A stretch of DNA of 64,000 bases from Ruegeria sp. YS9 (GCF_024628725.1 NZ_CP102409.1:3032001-3096000), one strand, 5' to 3'. Shown: positions 9,368 through 20,047, counted from the first letter of the stretch. Notes: generated by a model not told the origin, from the sequence alone. Numbers and translations are program-made.

Positions 9368-9771
9368 GTGGAAAACCCCGTGCGCAAATCATTGAGAGTT
9401 CAGGGATGCTTTGTATGGGTTTCCGGTTGACACGCAACCCCGTGGATTTCGCGACAAAGATCCCCGAGTCGCTCAAATCCCATCCCGTCCGGACAAGGAT
9501 AAGTCAGTTTCTCTGGAAAACCTCGATATCCCGAATTCTCCTACCAGTTATCCCCAAGTGAAACAAGGAAGGATGAGAATAAACCATTGATTTTAAATGT
9601 TTAAAATATCCACCAACAGAATCACCTAAAGAATTCCGTGATCTGTCCACCTGGGGAAAACGCTTGTGTAAAAAAGTAATCCACGGATTTTGCTCACCCT
9701 ACAAAACCATCATCCTTTTTCTTTTCTTATTTTTTTATTAGGGAGGGTTCCGAACAACGCCCGGAGCCGAA
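9367..9771. other. candidate chromosomal replication origin (oriC)
   Basis: This 404-bp non-coding gap is the longest in the window and is unusually AT-rich on its right side. DnaA-box-like 9-mers (consensus TTATCCACA, either strand) lie at 9367-9375 and 9548-9556 (8/9 matches each) and at 9606-9614, 9652-9660 and 9677-9685 (7/9). A perfect AT palindrome TTTTAAA-TG-TTTAAAA is at 9591-9606, and a T-rich tract at 9714-9740 could unwind. GANTC methylation sites are at 9466-9470 and 9619-9623. Genes diverge from it, and parS/parAB lie 3-7 kb to the right, as expected of an alphaproteobacterial origin. This is an inference; no skew was computed. Confidence 0.75.
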
Positions 9772-10221
9772 ATGACCGATCTTCTTTTCACACTGTATCC
9801 GTGGGTGAAGTCACTTCATATCATGGCGGTGATTTCCTGGATGGCAGGCCTGTTCTATCTGCCCAGGCTGTTTGTCTATCACGTTGAGAAAGCTCAGGCC
9901 GTCGATGGCGCACAGGAAATTTTCTTTGAAATGGAAGAAAAGCTGCTGCGTGTGATCATGGGCCCGGCGATGATCGTAGCGTGGGTCTGTGGTTTGATCA
10001 TGGTGTTTACGCCGGGCATCGTGGGGTGGGAATGGAGCTGGCCCTGGGTCAAGGGCGCCGCCGTGATCGGCATGACATGGTTTCATCACTGGTTGATGGC
10101 GCGACGCAAGGATATCCTGGAAGGGCGAAACAAGCTCACTGGACGGCAGTTTCGCATGATGAACGAGGTCCCGACCGTTTTGATGGTTGCCATCGTTCTG
10201 GCGGTCGTTCTGAAGTTCTGA
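9772..10221 (+). CDS. hemJ: protoporphyrinogen oxidase HemJ
   Basis: HemJ oxidises protoporphyrinogen IX to protoporphyrin IX in the inner membrane in bacteria that lack HemG/HemY. The 149-residue protein has four hydrophobic helices, the early conserved histidine in SLHIMAVISWMAGLFYLPRLFVYHVE, and later FHHWLM. GGAG lies 6 bases before the ATG. It is the first rightward gene after the candidate origin. The neighbouring hemJ-rho pairing is common in the group. Confidence 0.93.
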   Translation: MTDLLFTLYPWVKSLHIMAVISWMAGLFYLPRLFVYHVEKAQAVDGAQEIFFEMEEKLLRVIMGPAMIVAWVCGLIMVFTPGIVGWEWSWPWVKGAAVIGMTWFHHWLMARRKDILEGRNKLTGRQFRMMNEVPTVLMVAIVLAVVLKF

Positions 10222-10343
10222 GGGCCTGTTTGACTCCGAACCGCACTGCGCTTATGTAGGGATCAACACGCCCGTCCGGGCGGCGTATCTTCCATACTGA
10301 AATTCCACTTCGTGCCGCGCTGTGAGCGGTGAAGGTATATATC

Positions 10344-11615
10344 ATGACAACCGAATCCCTGAATCTTGCTGATCTGAAAGCCAAAAGCCCCAAAGACCTT
10401 CTGGCGATGGCCGAAGAACTGGAGATCGAAAACGCCTCGACCATGCGCAAGGGCGAGATGATGTTCCAGATTCTGCGTGAACGCGCGGATGAGGGCTGGA
10501 CCGTCGGTGGCGATGGCGTGCTTGAAGTGCTTCAGGACGGTTTCGGTTTCCTGCGCTCGCCCGAGGCGAACTATCTGCCCGGCCCGGATGACATCTATGT
10601 CTCACCCGAGATGATCCGCCAGCACTCATTGCGGACAGGGGATACCGTCGAAGGCGAGATCAAGGCTCCGGATGAGAATGAGCGCTATTTCGCGCTGACG
10701 AAGGTGACCAAGATCAACTTCGAAGATCCGGAAAAGGCCAAGCACAAGATCCTGTTCGACAACCTGACGCCGCTCTACCCGGATGAGCGGCTGAAGATGG
10801 AGATCGAGGATCCGACCATCAAGGACAAGTCCGCCCGCGTGATCGACCTGGTCGCGCCGATCGGCAAGGGCCAGCGGTCGTTGATCGTGGCGCCGCCGCG
10901 CACCGGTAAGACGGTGATCCTGCAAAACATCGCGCATTCGATTGAACGCAACCATCCGGAATGCTACCTGATCGTGCTGCTGATCGACGAACGCCCCGAA
11001 GAGGTGACGGACATGCAGCGGTCTGTGAAGGGCGAGGTGGTGTCTTCGACCTTTGATGAACCGGCGTCGCGTCACGTTGCCGTGTCGGAAATGGTGATCG
11101 AAAAAGCCAAGCGTTTGGTCGAACATAAACGAGATGTTGTTATTCTTCTCGACTCGATCACAAGACTTGGTAGGGCCTTTAACACCGTGGTCCCATCCTC
11201 GGGCAAGGTTCTGACCGGTGGTGTGGACGCAAACGCCCTGCAACGGCCCAAGCGGTTCTTTGGTGCGGCGCGGAACATCGAGGAAGGCGGATCGCTGACC
11301 ATCATCGCAACCGCACTGATTGATACCGGCAGCCGGATGGACGAAGTCATCTTTGAAGAATTCAAAGGTACGGGTAACTCGGAAATCGTTCTGGATCGCA
11401 AGATCGCAGACAAGCGTGTGTTCCCGGCCATCGACATCCTCAAATCCGGCACCCGAAAAGAGGACCTGCTGGTCGACAAGGGCGACCTGGCCAAGACCTT
11501 CGTTCTGCGGCGTATCCTCAACCCGATGGGCACGACCGACGCAATCGAGTTCTTGCTGTCCAAGTTGAAGCAGACAAAGACAAACAGCGAATTCTTCGAT
11601 TCCATGAACACCTGA
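10344..11615 (+). CDS. rho: transcription termination factor Rho
   Basis: Rho is the hexameric RNA helicase that ends transcription at unstructured C-rich RNA. From ATG 10344 it is 423 residues. It has the N-terminal [22 protein letters not shown] region, the cold-shock RNA-binding fold ([22 protein letters not shown]), P-loop [24 protein letters not shown], and R/Q-loop [15 protein letters not shown]. An in-frame ATG at 10329 would add five residues; the downstream start matches the family. A small GC hairpin (10269-10282) lies in the gap after hemJ. Confidence 0.97.
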   Translation: MTTESLNLADLKAKSPKDLLAMAEELEIENASTMRKGEMMFQILRERADEGWTVGGDGVLEVLQDGFGFLRSPEANYLPGPDDIYVSPEMIRQHSLRTGDTVEGEIKAPDENERYFALTKVTKINFEDPEKAKHKILFDNLTPLYPDERLKMEIEDPTIKDKSARVIDLVAPIGKGQRSLIVAPPRTGKTVILQNIAHSIERNHPECYLIVLLIDERPEEVTDMQRSVKGEVVSSTFDEPASRHVAVSEMVIEKAKRLVEHKRDVVILLDSITRLGRAFNTVVPSSGKVLTGGVDANALQRPKRFFGAARNIEEGGSLTIIATALIDTGSRMDEVIFEEFKGTGNSEIVLDRKIADKRVFPAIDILKSGTRKEDLLVDKGDLAKTFVLRRILNPMGTTDAIEFLLSKLKQTKTNSEFFDSMNT

Positions 11616-11646
11616 TACTGGTCTTTAACTCTAGCGAGGCCTTCGA

Positions 11647-12933
11647 ATGGATACGATATTCGCCTTGGCCAGCGCGCAGGGCAAAGCCGGGGTGGCGGTC
11701 ATCCGCCTCTCGGGTCCGGACTCCCATTCAGCAGCGGCGCGCCTGACGGGTGGTGCGCTGCCAAAGCGTGGCATGGTCCTGCGCACTCTGACCGATCATG
11801 GCGGAGCACGTTTGGACGACGGATTGATCTTGACCTTCCAGGCCCCGGCTAGCTTTACCGGTGAGGACGTGGCCGAGCTTCAGATTCATGGAAGCACCGC
11901 CTCTGTCAACGCCGTGCTGCGCTGCCTGTCGGATACGGAAGGATTGCGCATCGCTGAACCGGGTGAGTTCACACGCCGGGCACTGGAAAACGGCAAGATG
12001 GACCTGACTCAGGTTGAAGGCCTGGCCGATCTAATTGATGCAGAAACGGAAGCACAACGTAAGCAGGCGCAGACCATTCTGGCGGGCGAGCTGGGCACAT
12101 TGGCCGAACGGTGGCGCCGGGATCTGATACGGGCTGCGTCCCTGTTGGAGGCTGTCATCGACTTTGCTGATGAAGAAGTTCCAACCGATGTGACGCCGGA
12201 AGTACGCGCGCTGATCCAAGGCGTCATGTCGGACCTTCATCGTGAAGCAGATGGCGTCAAGATTGCCGAGCGAATACGTACAGGGTTCGAGGTTGCGATC
12301 GTCGGCCTTCCAAATGCGGGAAAATCCACTCTTTTGAATGCATTGGCAGGCCGTGAGGCGGCCATCACTTCGGAATATGCCGGGACCACGCGTGATGTGA
12401 TCGAAGTTCGCATGGATCTGGCTGGTCTACCGGTGACCTTGCTGGATACGGCGGGGTTGCGACAGACCGAAGATCATGTCGAAAACCTGGGCATCGAGCT
12501 TGCGCGCAGCAGAGCGGAGGCTGCCGATCTTCGCGTTTTCCTGTCTGAAACGCCGAAGGACCTGGGGGTGGAGATGCGGGAAGATGATATACATGTTTTG
12601 CCCAAAGCAGACCTTCGGGGGATCGAGGGGAAGAGTGTGTCAGGGAAAACAGGTCAGGGAATAGATGCGCTAGTAGACCAGATATCGTGCGTGCTGCGTA
12701 AGCGAACTACTACGCATGGTATTGCAACTCGGGAACGTCACCGCATTGCAATCACCAGAGCATTGGACTCACTTACAACTGCGATCTCGGTTCTGGAATC
12801 AGGCCCAGACCTGTATGATATTGCGGCAGAGGAGCTGAGAACCGCCATTCGCGCCCTTGAATCCCTGGTGGGCAGAATAGACGTGGAAACTCTGTTGGAT
12901 GAAATCTTCTCCAGCTTCTGTTTGGGAAAATAA
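11647..12933 (+). CDS. mnmE: tRNA uridine-5-carboxymethylaminomethyl modification GTPase MnmE
   Basis: MnmE (TrmE) works with MnmG to make cmnm5U34 in tRNA wobble positions. The 428-residue protein has the N-terminal tetrahydrofolate-binding domain ([32 protein letters not shown]), then the G domain with [14 protein letters not shown] and DTAGLR, and ends in the signature FCLGK whose cysteine is conserved. It is followed 3 bp later by mnmG. Confidence 0.97.
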   Translation: MDTIFALASAQGKAGVAVIRLSGPDSHSAAARLTGGALPKRGMVLRTLTDHGGARLDDGLILTFQAPASFTGEDVAELQIHGSTASVNAVLRCLSDTEGLRIAEPGEFTRRALENGKMDLTQVEGLADLIDAETEAQRKQAQTILAGELGTLAERWRRDLIRAASLLEAVIDFADEEVPTDVTPEVRALIQGVMSDLHREADGVKIAERIRTGFEVAIVGLPNAGKSTLLNALAGREAAITSEYAGTTRDVIEVRMDLAGLPVTLLDTAGLRQTEDHVENLGIELARSRAEAADLRVFLSETPKDLGVEMREDDIHVLPKADLRGIEGKSVSGKTGQGIDALVDQISCVLRKRTTTHGIATRERHRIAITRALDSLTTAISVLESGPDLYDIAAEELRTAIRALESLVGRIDVETLLDEIFSSFCLGK

Positions 12934-12936
12934 GGA

Positions 12937-14814
12937 GTGTTTCACGTGAAACATTCGAAGTTTGATGTCATCGTCATCGGCGCAGGTCACGCCGGAACCG
13001 AGGCTGCTCATGCATCAGCCAGAATGGGCGCGATAACTGCGCTGGTAACGCTGTCTGCAGCCGACATTGGCGTCATGTCCTGCAATCCGGCGATTGGTGG
13101 TTTGGGGAAAGGCCATCTTGTGCGTGAGATTGACGCTTTGGATGGCGTCATGGGGCGCGTGGCGGATCAGGCGGGCATTCAGTTTCGTTTGTTGAACCGT
13201 CGAAAAGGGCCCGCCGTTCAGGGGCCGAGAGCGCAGGCGGATCGCGCCCTTTATCGTCATGCCATGCAACAGGTAACGGAGAAACAGGATAACCTGTCCG
13301 TCGTTGTCGGAGAGGTTGTCGATTTCCTGATGAACGGCGAAAAGGTTGCAGGTGTTGTTCTTTCCGATGGATCAGAAATTTCAGCGCGCGCCGTTATCCT
13401 GACGTCTGGTACGTTTCTAAGGGGCGTCATCCATATCGGTGACGTGTCTCGCCCAGGTGGGAGAATGGGGGATCGGCCTTCCATCAAGCTGGCCGAGCGG
13501 TTGGATGGATACGATCTTCCCATGGGGCGATTGAAAACCGGCACACCGCCGCGTCTGGATGGACGAAGCATTGATTGGTCCGATCTTGAAAGGCAGGACG
13601 GCGACGATGAGCCAACCCTGTTTTCTTTCATGTCGAAAACCGTTGCCGCGCCCCAGATTTCTTGCGGAATTACGCATACAAATGCGCGAACACATGAGAT
13701 CATTGCGGCGAATCTTTCGAAATCTGCCATGTATGGTGGTCACATCGATGGGGTAGGCCCGCGTTATTGCCCCTCGATCGAAGACAAGATCGTACGCTTC
13801 GCGGACAAGGAATCGCATCAAATCTTCCTCGAGCCCGAAGGGGTCAACGATCACACGATCTATCCGAACGGTATATCGACGTCATTGCCGCAAGACGTTC
13901 AGCTGGACTATGTGCGATCGATTAAGGGTCTGGAGAATGCAGAGATTCTGCAACCGGGATATGCGATCGAATACGACTATGTTGATCCGCGCGTCCTGAG
14001 CGCTTCTTTGTCCTTGCCAGCTGTTCCCGGACTATATCTAGCGGGCCAGATAAATGGAACCACAGGATATGAGGAAGCCGCGGCTCAGGGCATGGTGGCC
14101 GGCCTCAATGCGGCGTTGGAGACCCAAGGGCGGGAACCCATCCATTTTACGCGATCCGACAGTTATATTGGCGTGATGATCGATGATTTGACAACTCGAG
14201 GAGTTGCCGAACCTTACCGCATGTTCACGTCGCGCGCGGAATTCCGGCTATCCCTGCGCGCCGACAATGCCGACCAGCGGCTGACACCGCTTGGTTTGGA
14301 ATTGGGGTGTGTCGGACAGGAGCGTAAAGTTCAGTTCGAAGAAAAAATGCACCAACTTGAGAGTGTGAAGTCAAAGCTGACGGAACGGACTTATACGCCC
14401 AAGGAAGTTCTTGCCGCTGGAATAAACGTTAATCAGGATGGAAACCGTAGGGATGGGATGGCAATTCTGGCATTCCCCGATACTTCGTTTGAAGATTTGT
14501 TGCCCCTTGTTCCTGATTTACAAGACGTTGATCCAAAAATCCGCCTCCAGATCGAGCGGGACGCCTTGTATGCCAATTACATTGCCAGACAAAAGCGGGA
14601 CGTCGAAGCAATGAAACGGGATGAGTCCTATGTCATCCCCCATGAGTTCGACTATTTTGCTTTGGACGGTCTGTCTTCGGAGATGAAACAGAAACTGTCG
14701 CAAGCCAAACCCGCAAATATCGCTCAGGCAAGCCGTGTTGAGGGGGTCACGCCCGCAGCGCTGACGCTTGTTCTGGCAAAACTGCGCCGGGATCAAAGAG
14801 CTCGCCAAGCATGA
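12937..14814 (+). CDS. mnmG: tRNA uridine-5-carboxymethylaminomethyl modification enzyme MnmG
   Basis: FAD-dependent partner of MnmE in tRNA wobble uridine modification. The 625-residue protein has the N-terminal dinucleotide-binding loop [19 protein letters not shown], then [33 protein letters not shown], and the C-terminal helical domain. The GTG at 12937 is preceded by AAGGA, and the first codons (FHVKH) are encoded by a perfect parS site, so the start region does double duty. The stop overlaps the rsmG start (ATGA). Confidence 0.97.
   Translation: MFHVKHSKFDVIVIGAGHAGTEAAHASARMGAITALVTLSAADIGVMSCNPAIGGLGKGHLVREIDALDGVMGRVADQAGIQFRLLNRRKGPAVQGPRAQADRALYRHAMQQVTEKQDNLSVVVGEVVDFLMNGEKVAGVVLSDGSEISARAVILTSGTFLRGVIHIGDVSRPGGRMGDRPSIKLAERLDGYDLPMGRLKTGTPPRLDGRSIDWSDLERQDGDDEPTLFSFMSKTVAAPQISCGITHTNARTHEIIAANLSKSAMYGGHIDGVGPRYCPSIEDKIVRFADKESHQIFLEPEGVNDHTIYPNGISTSLPQDVQLDYVRSIKGLENAEILQPGYAIEYDYVDPRVLSASLSLPAVPGLYLAGQINGTTGYEEAAAQGMVAGLNAALETQGREPIHFTRSDSYIGVMIDDLTTRGVAEPYRMFTSRAEFRLSLRADNADQRLTPLGLELGCVGQERKVQFEEKMHQLESVKSKLTERTYTPKEVLAAGINVNQDGNRRDGMAILAFPDTSFEDLLPLVPDLQDVDPKIRLQIERDALYANYIARQKRDVEAMKRDESYVIPHEFDYFALDGLSSEMKQKLSQAKPANIAQASRVEGVTPAALTLVLAKLRRDQRARQA
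12938..12953. other. parS centromere site 1
   Basis: TGTTTCACGTGAAACA is the perfect 16-bp palindromic ParB-binding site. It overlaps the mnmG start codon and lies 3.3 kb upstream of parB, on the rightward arm about 3.2 kb from the candidate origin. Confidence 0.97.
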
Positions 14815-15431
14815 TGGTTGATTATTCGAAGTTTGAGGACCTGAATGTTTCACGTGAAACATTCGAGCGCCTTGTAACCTATGTTGATCTGGTGAAACGT
14901 TGGAATCCTAAGATCAACCTTGTGTCGCGGAACAGCTTAGAGAATATCTGGGACCGGCATATTCTGGATTCCGTGCAAGTCTATCGGTGCGCTGACAGTT
15001 TTGACACCTGGGCGGACCTGGGAAGTGGCGGCGGATTCCCCGGTATGGTCTGCGCCATCATCGCTGCGGAAGAAAACCCAGGCGCCGCATTCAATATGAT
15101 CGAGAGCGACCAGCGGAAATCGGCTTTCTTACGCAGCGTTGCGCGGGAATGCGGCATAAAATGCGCGGTGACTTCAAAACGGATTGAATCGGTTGATCCT
15201 TTGGCTGCTAGCATAGTTTCCGCCCGAGCACTGGCTGACTTGCGCACCTTGTTGTCCTTTTGTGACAGGCATTTACGCACCGACGGGACAGCGTTGTTGC
15301 CCAAAGGCGCAAATTGGAAAAAAGAGCTGGAAGACGCACGTGAGGAATGGAATTTCCAGGCTGAGGCGATTACAAGTTTAACTGAACCTCAAGCCGTTAT
15401 CCTTAAGATAAATGGAGTATCACGTGGTTGA
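14811..15431 (+). CDS. rsmG: 16S rRNA (guanine527-N7)-methyltransferase RsmG
   Basis: RsmG (GidB) methylates G527 of 16S rRNA using S-adenosylmethionine; loss gives low-level streptomycin resistance. The 206-residue protein has [21 protein letters not shown] and the SAM-binding [15 protein letters not shown], all family signatures. Residues 12-17 (NVSRET) are encoded over the second parS site. Its 3' end overlaps the chosen parA start by 8 bp. Confidence 0.97.
   Translation: MMVDYSKFEDLNVSRETFERLVTYVDLVKRWNPKINLVSRNSLENIWDRHILDSVQVYRCADSFDTWADLGSGGGFPGMVCAIIAAEENPGAAFNMIESDQRKSAFLRSVARECGIKCAVTSKRIESVDPLAASIVSARALADLRTLLSFCDRHLRTDGTALLPKGANWKKELEDAREEWNFQAEAITSLTEPQAVILKINGVSRG
14846..14861. 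other. parS centromere site 2
   Basis: A second perfect TGTTTCACGTGAAACA, inside rsmG codons 12-17, 1.9 kb from the first. Both are palindromic and upstream of parAB. Confidence 0.97.
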
Positions 15432-16227
15432 TTTGTCTCGACCTTCAGGGCCTCGGATAATTGCTGTTGCCAATCAGAAGGGTGGGGTCGGGAAAACAAC
15501 CACAGCTATCAATCTTGCTGCTGGATTGGCAGAGGCCGGTTGCAGAGTTCTGGTGGTTGATCTCGATCCACAGGGGAACGCGTCAACCGGTTTGGGTGTC
15601 GAAGATCGAGACTGGACAACTTATGATCTGATCCTCGACGACGCGCCACTGGAGGCCGTGGTTCAGGAGACTGAAATTGAAGGTCTTTTCGTTGTCCCGG
15701 CCACCGTTGATCTGAGTTCCGCCGATATCGAACTGATCTCAAACGAAAAACGCAGCTATCTTTTGCATGATGCTTTGCGGCAGACAGCCATAGACGCGTT
15801 TGAACTGGATTTTGTGCTTATCGACTGCCCGCCGTCCTTAAATTTGCTGACCGTGAATGCAATGGTCGCTTCGCATTCGGTGCTTGTGCCGTTGCAGAGC
15901 GAGTTCTTTGCCCTTGAAGGCCTGTCGCAATTGATGTTGACGATTCGAGAGGTTCGTCAAACGGCGAATCCAGATCTGAGAATCGAAGGTGTTGTGTTGA
16001 CCATGTATGACAACCGCAACAACTTGTCCCGCCAGGTTGAAAAGGACGCGCGTGACAATCTGGGTGAGATGGTTTTTAAAACCAAGATACCCAGAAATGT
16101 GCGGGTCAGCGAAGCGCCGTCATATGCGCTGCCTGTTTTGCAATATGACTCGGGCTCGCTTGGGGCCATGGCCTATCGGCATCTTGCTCGCGAGATCATG
16201 CACAAGAACAATAAGACCGCTGCCTGA
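15424..16227 (+). CDS. parA: chromosome partitioning ATPase ParA
   Basis: ParA forms an ATP-dependent gradient on the nucleoid that pulls ParB-parS complexes to the cell pole. The protein of about 267 residues has the deviant Walker A motif KGGVGKTTTAINLA, Walker A' VVDLDPQGNASTG and Walker B FVLIDCPPSLN. I prefer GTG 15424 (GGAG 6 bases upstream) to ATG 15412, which would add four residues and lacks a ribosome binding site. parB follows by 20 bp. Confidence 0.96.
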   Translation: MVDLSRPSGPRIIAVANQKGGVGKTTTAINLAAGLAEAGCRVLVVDLDPQGNASTGLGVEDRDWTTYDLILDDAPLEAVVQETEIEGLFVVPATVDLSSADIELISNEKRSYLLHDALRQTAIDAFELDFVLIDCPPSLNLLTVNAMVASHSVLVPLQSEFFALEGLSQLMLTIREVRQTANPDLRIEGVVLTMYDNRNNLSRQVEKDARDNLGEMVFKTKIPRNVRVSEAPSYALPVLQYDSGSLGAMAYRHLAREIMHKNNKTAA

Positions 16228-16247
16228 GCGGGAACGAGGAGGGCGAC

Positions 16248-17144
16248 ATGAGCGCCAAGAAAGCAAAGTCCAGAGGTTTGGGGCGGGGCCTGTCTGCCCT
16301 AATGGCGGATGTGAATCCTGAATCGGAAGGTCGGATTCCAACGGATGCACGCAGACCTGATCTGAAAGTCCCGATTGAAAAACTGAAAGCCAACCCCAAC
16401 CAGCCGCGCCGGACATTCATGCCCGAGCAGTTGGACGAGCTGGCAGCGTCAGTTAAGGAAAAAGGCATCATTCAGCCGTTGATCGTTCGCGCGACGGGCT
16501 CCGACGAATACGAAATCGTCGCGGGGGAACGCCGTTGGCGCGCGGCGCAGATGGCGCAGCTGCATGATATCCCGGTGATTGTACGTGATTTCGATGATAC
16601 GGAAGTGTTGGAAGTTGCGATTATCGAAAACATCCAACGCGCGGATCTGAACGCGGTGGAAGAGGCCGCCGGTTACAAGCAGTTGATGGACCGGTTTGGT
16701 CACACACAGGAAAAGCTCGCCGAGGCCCTGGGTAAAAGCCGAAGCCATATCGCAAATCTTTTGCGGCTTCTGTCCTTGCCGTTTGATGTGCAAACCCTTG
16801 TTATTGAAGGAAAATTATCCGCAGGCCACGCAAGGGCACTGATTACGGCGGAAAATCCTTCGGAACTTGCGAAACAGATCGTCAAGGATGGCTTGTCGGT
16901 GCGCGCGACCGAGGCTTTGGTCAAAAAACAGCAACAAGGCGGCGCTGAGCGTTCCGCACCTCGCGCCAGAAATCTGGATGCTGGAAAGGATGCAGACACA
17001 CGTGCGTTGGAAAAAGACCTGTCCGCGATCCTGGCGATGAAAGTGTCGATCAATCACAAGGCCGGAACGGAAACAGGGCAAGTTGTTCTGACCTACGAAA
17101 ACCTGGATCAGTTGGACGACTTGTGCGCCAAGCTCAGCCGTTAG
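16248..17144 (+). CDS. parB: chromosome partitioning protein ParB
   Basis: ParB binds parS, spreads as a CTP-dependent clamp and loads SMC. The 298-residue protein begins with RGLGRGLSALMADV (ParA-stimulating region), then NPNQPRRTF, the CTP-binding/hydrolysis box GERRWRAAQ, ENIQRADLNAVEEAAGY, and the helix-turn-helix TQEKLAEALGKSRSHIANLLRLL that reads parS. The C-terminal about 60 residues form the dimer domain. Its 3' end overlaps the convergent ybaN end by 11 bp. Confidence 0.97.
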   Translation: MSAKKAKSRGLGRGLSALMADVNPESEGRIPTDARRPDLKVPIEKLKANPNQPRRTFMPEQLDELAASVKEKGIIQPLIVRATGSDEYEIVAGERRWRAAQMAQLHDIPVIVRDFDDTEVLEVAIIENIQRADLNAVEEAAGYKQLMDRFGHTQEKLAEALGKSRSHIANLLRLLSLPFDVQTLVIEGKLSAGHARALITAENPSELAKQIVKDGLSVRATEALVKKQQQGGAERSAPRARNLDAGKDADTRALEKDLSAILAMKVSINHKAGTETGQVVLTYENLDQLDDLCAKLSR

Positions 17145-17487
17145 GCCGTGACCAGATAAAGATCATGACGCCGCCCAGCACAACCGCCTGAATGATCAAC
17201 ACAAAAGGCGGTGCTGACAGCAAAACAGAGAGTCCGAAAACGGCGGCGATCGAGACGGTTGCCGCCCTTTTTGCGACCGGTCGAATGGCACCGGAACTTT
17301 GCCAATCAAGAATCAATGGCCCAAAAAGGTTATGGGTCACAAGCCAATTGTGCAGCCGCGAGGATGAGCGGGCGAAGAAAAACGCGGCAAGCAGAAGAAA
17401 AGGCACCGTTGGAAGAAGGGGCAGGACAACCCCAACAGCCGCCATGGCAACACAAAGCAATCCCAGTCCGGCCCAAAGATACTGCAT
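17134..17487 (-). CDS. DUF454 (YbaN) inner-membrane protein
   Basis: A 117-residue protein of the DUF454 family with three to four hydrophobic helices (WAGLGLLCVAMAAVGVVLPLLPTVPFLLLAAFFFARSS), the LPTVPFLL core being the family mark. Function is unknown. ATG 17487 is chosen because it begins right after the hemW stop and gives the family's length; an upstream extension reading into hemW is not credible. It is the last gene of the rph-rdgB-hemW-ybaN operon. Confidence 0.88.
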   Translation of the reverse strand: MQYLWAGLGLLCVAMAAVGVVLPLLPTVPFLLLAAFFFARSSSRLHNWLVTHNLFGPLILDWQSSGAIRPVAKRAATVSIAAVFGLSVLLSAPPFVLIIQAVVLGGVMIFIWSRPNG

Positions 17488-17489
17488 GC

Positions 17490-18644
17490 TCAGTCCAACA
17501 GCTCCCGGATGACTGCGTTCAATACGGCGCGCCCGTCTGATGTGGCGATGAGACGCCCGTTGCAACGCCGAACCATGTTGATGTCGGTCAGGTGATCTAT
17601 GGCCTCAGAGGGAAGAGGGCGGCCAGAGAGGGTTTGCCATCTATCTATATCTAGACCCTCAGTAATTCTCATACCCATCATAAGGTATTCATTTGCCTGA
17701 TCTTCAAGTGGCAACGCGCTGCGGTTCTTTTCACCATTGCCTTGATTGGCGGCATCAAGCCAACGCTGGGGGTTCAGATGCGTTTCGGTCGCGTATTTCT
17801 GACCATTCAGGGTAATCCTCCCATGGGCACCGGGGCCGATGCCGACATAATCGCCGTACCGCCAGTATATCAGGTTGTGCTGTGATTCTGCGCCCGGGCG
17901 TGCATGGTTCGAAACCTCATAGGCCGGCAAGCCATGTGCTTCGCATATTTCCTGAGTGACCAGATACATGTCGGCGGCACTGTCATCTTCGGGCAGGCCG
18001 CGTAACTTACCTAGGGCATACCGATCCCCAAAGGCCGTCCCGTCTTCGATCGTCAATTGATAGAGCGACAGGTGATCTATGGCCATCGACAGCGCTTCGG
18101 TCAGTTCCTTTTGCCAGGCGTCCAGCGTCTGGTGTTGGCGCGCATAGATCAGGTCAAAGCTGACCCGGTTGAAACAGGTGCGGGCGATGTCAAAGGCGGC
18201 GCGTGCTTCTGCCACGGTGTGGATGCGGCCCAGTCGCCTGAGATCTTCGTCATTCATCGCCTGAATGCCCATCGAAACCCGGTTCACGCCCGCATCGCGA
18301 TAGGCGGCGAACCGTCCGGCCTCGACCGAACCGGGATTGGCCTCGAGGGTGACTTCCATGTCATTGGCGGGCCGCCACAGGGCGCGGGCGGTGTCGATCA
18401 CGGCGGCCACGGTCTCGGGCGCCATCAATGACGGGGTGCCGCCGCCAAAGAAGATCGTGTTCAGAACCCGGTCGGGAGTTTCGGCAGCAGATCGGTGAAG
18501 CTCGGATAGATAGGAGTCAAGCCATTGTTTTTGATCAATATTTTTGGAAACATGGCTGTTGAAGTCGCAATAGGGGCACTTGGCCTCGCAAAAGGGCCAA
18601 TGCACGTACAGGCCAAAGCCCCCGTTGCGCCAATCATCCGCCAA
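17490..18644 (-). CDS. hemW: radical SAM heme chaperone HemW
   Basis: A 384-residue radical SAM protein. The cluster motif is HWPFCEAKCPYCDFN (CxxxCxxC, without the fourth cysteine found in true HemN), followed by FFGGGTPSL and EANPGS. This pattern, and the C-terminal HemN-type domain with EYLMMGMRITEG, mark HemW, which binds and inserts heme, rather than coproporphyrinogen dehydrogenase. The start overlaps the rdgB stop by 11 bp. Confidence 0.95.
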   Translation of the reverse strand: MADDWRNGGFGLYVHWPFCEAKCPYCDFNSHVSKNIDQKQWLDSYLSELHRSAAETPDRVLNTIFFGGGTPSLMAPETVAAVIDTARALWRPANDMEVTLEANPGSVEAGRFAAYRDAGVNRVSMGIQAMNDEDLRRLGRIHTVAEARAAFDIARTCFNRVSFDLIYARQHQTLDAWQKELTEALSMAIDHLSLYQLTIEDGTAFGDRYALGKLRGLPEDDSAADMYLVTQEICEAHGLPAYEVSNHARPGAESQHNLIYWRYGDYVGIGPGAHGRITLNGQKYATETHLNPQRWLDAANQGNGEKNRSALPLEDQANEYLMMGMRITEGLDIDRWQTLSGRPLPSEAIDHLTDINMVRRCNGRLIATSDGRAVLNAVIRELLD

Positions 18645-19248
18645 AGCAGCCTTTCACGAACATTTCCACCGCGCGACCGCGATGGCTGATCTTGTTCTTT
18701 TCCCAGCGATCCATTTCGGCAAAGGTAATGTCATATCCTTCGGGGACAAACATCGGGTCATAGCCGAACCCGTCCTTGCCACGAATCGGCCAGACCAGAT
18801 GACCGGGCGCGACGCCTTCGAACACTTCGTCGTGCCCGTCGGGCCAGGCCAGAACCAGTGTGCAGCGGAATTGGGCCGTGCGCGGATGCGGCGCGTTTTT
18901 TGCTTCGAGCTCATCATGGGCGCGGGTCATGGCCATCAGAAAATCGCGCCCGTTGCCGGTTTCTGCCCAATCGGCGGTGTAAACACCCGGTGCGCCGTTC
19001 AGCGCATCGATCGTGATCCCGGAATCGTCCGACAAAGCGGGCAGGCCGGTGGCTTTGGCGGCCGCATGGGCCTTGATCCGCGCATTGCCGACAAAGGTGT
19101 CCTCGGTCTCTTCGGGTTCCGGCAGGTTCAATTCGCCGGCACCGACAACTGTCACGCCGAAGGGCTCGAGCAGATGCGCCATCTCCTCGAGCTTGCCTTT
19201 GTTGTGCGTGGCCACCAGCAGCCGATCGCCGTCGAACTTGCGGGTCAT
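18634..19248 (-). CDS. rdgB: RdgB/HAM1 family non-canonical purine NTP pyrophosphatase
   Basis: Hydrolyses dITP/XTP to the monophosphates and so keeps deaminated purines out of nucleic acids. The 204-residue protein has [14 protein letters not shown] at its N-terminus, then [25 protein letters not shown] and [19 protein letters not shown], the family's substrate and metal motifs. The start overlaps the rph stop by 4 bp. Confidence 0.97.
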   Translation of the reverse strand: MTRKFDGDRLLVATHNKGKLEEMAHLLEPFGVTVVGAGELNLPEPEETEDTFVGNARIKAHAAAKATGLPALSDDSGITIDALNGAPGVYTADWAETGNGRDFLMAMTRAHDELEAKNAPHPRTAQFRCTLVLAWPDGHDEVFEGVAPGHLVWPIRGKDGFGYDPMFVPEGYDITFAEMDRWEKNKISHRGRAVEMFVKGCFGG

Positions 19249-19958
19249 GCGGTGGCGGCCTTTTGCGCGGTCGCCAGTTCGGACACGCCTTTTTCCGCCA
19301 GATCCATCAGTTGATCCATTTGGGCGCGGCTGAAGACCGAGCCTTCGGCGCTCATCTGTACTTCGATCAGTTTGCCGGATCCGGTCATGATGAAGTTGCC
19401 ATCTACGCCTGCTTCGCTGTCTTCGGGGTAATCAAGGTCCAGCACCGGCTGACCTGCATAAATACCACAGGACACGGCCGCGACCGGATCAACCAGCGGG
19501 TCCGAGATCACATCGCCGGCCTTCATCAACTTGTTCACCGCCAGCCGCAGCGCGACCCAGCCGCCGGTGATCGAGGCGCAGCGGGTGCCGCCATCGGCCT
19601 GGATCACATCACAGTCCACGGTGATCTGACGCTCACCCAGAGCAACCCGATCAACGCCGGCGCGCAGGGCGCGGCCGATCAGGCGCTGGATTTCGACCGT
19701 ACGGCCCCCCTGTTTGCCCGCGGCCGCCTCGCGCCGCATCCGCGTATTGGTGGCGCGGGGCAACATGCCGTATTCGGCTGTGACCCATCCCAGGCCCGAG
19801 CCTTTGATAAACGGCGGCACGCGATCTTCGATCGTGGCGGTGCACAAAACATGCGTGTCGCCCATTTTGATCAGGCAGGAACCTTCGGCATGTTTCGTGA
19901 CTCCCGTCTCGATTGAAACGGCGCGCATTTCACTTAAATCTCTTCCAGAGGGTCGCAT
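19245..19958 (-). CDS. rph: ribonuclease PH
   Basis: Phosphorolytic 3'-5' exoribonuclease that trims tRNA 3' ends. The 237-residue protein has [19 protein letters not shown], the basic motif [30 protein letters not shown] and phosphate-site residues in [19 protein letters not shown]. It heads a leftward operon with rdgB, hemW and ybaN, divergent from hrcA across 112 bp. Confidence 0.97.
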   Translation of the reverse strand: MRPSGRDLSEMRAVSIETGVTKHAEGSCLIKMGDTHVLCTATIEDRVPPFIKGSGLGWVTAEYGMLPRATNTRMRREAAAGKQGGRTVEIQRLIGRALRAGVDRVALGERQITVDCDVIQADGGTRCASITGGWVALRLAVNKLMKAGDVISDPLVDPVAAVSCGIYAGQPVLDLDYPEDSEAGVDGNFIMTGSGKLIEVQMSAEGSVFSRAQMDQLMDLAEKGVSELATAQKAATA

Positions 19959-20019
19959 CGGAATTCCTTTGTTTGCTGGGTTGGGGATAACGCCCCGCAG
20001 CGTTACGATGCAACCCCGA

Positions 20020-20047
20020 TTGACCTTTCATTTGCCTGCTATTTAAT
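20020..20047 (+). promoter_or_regulatory. sigma70-type promoter for hrcA-grpE
   Basis: TTGACC at 20020-20025 and TTTAAT at 20042-20047 are separated by 16 bp (5/6 matches each to the vegetative consensus). They lie 24 bp before the hrcA start in the rph/hrcA divergent gap. No inverted CIRCE repeat is visible here. Confidence 0.5.
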
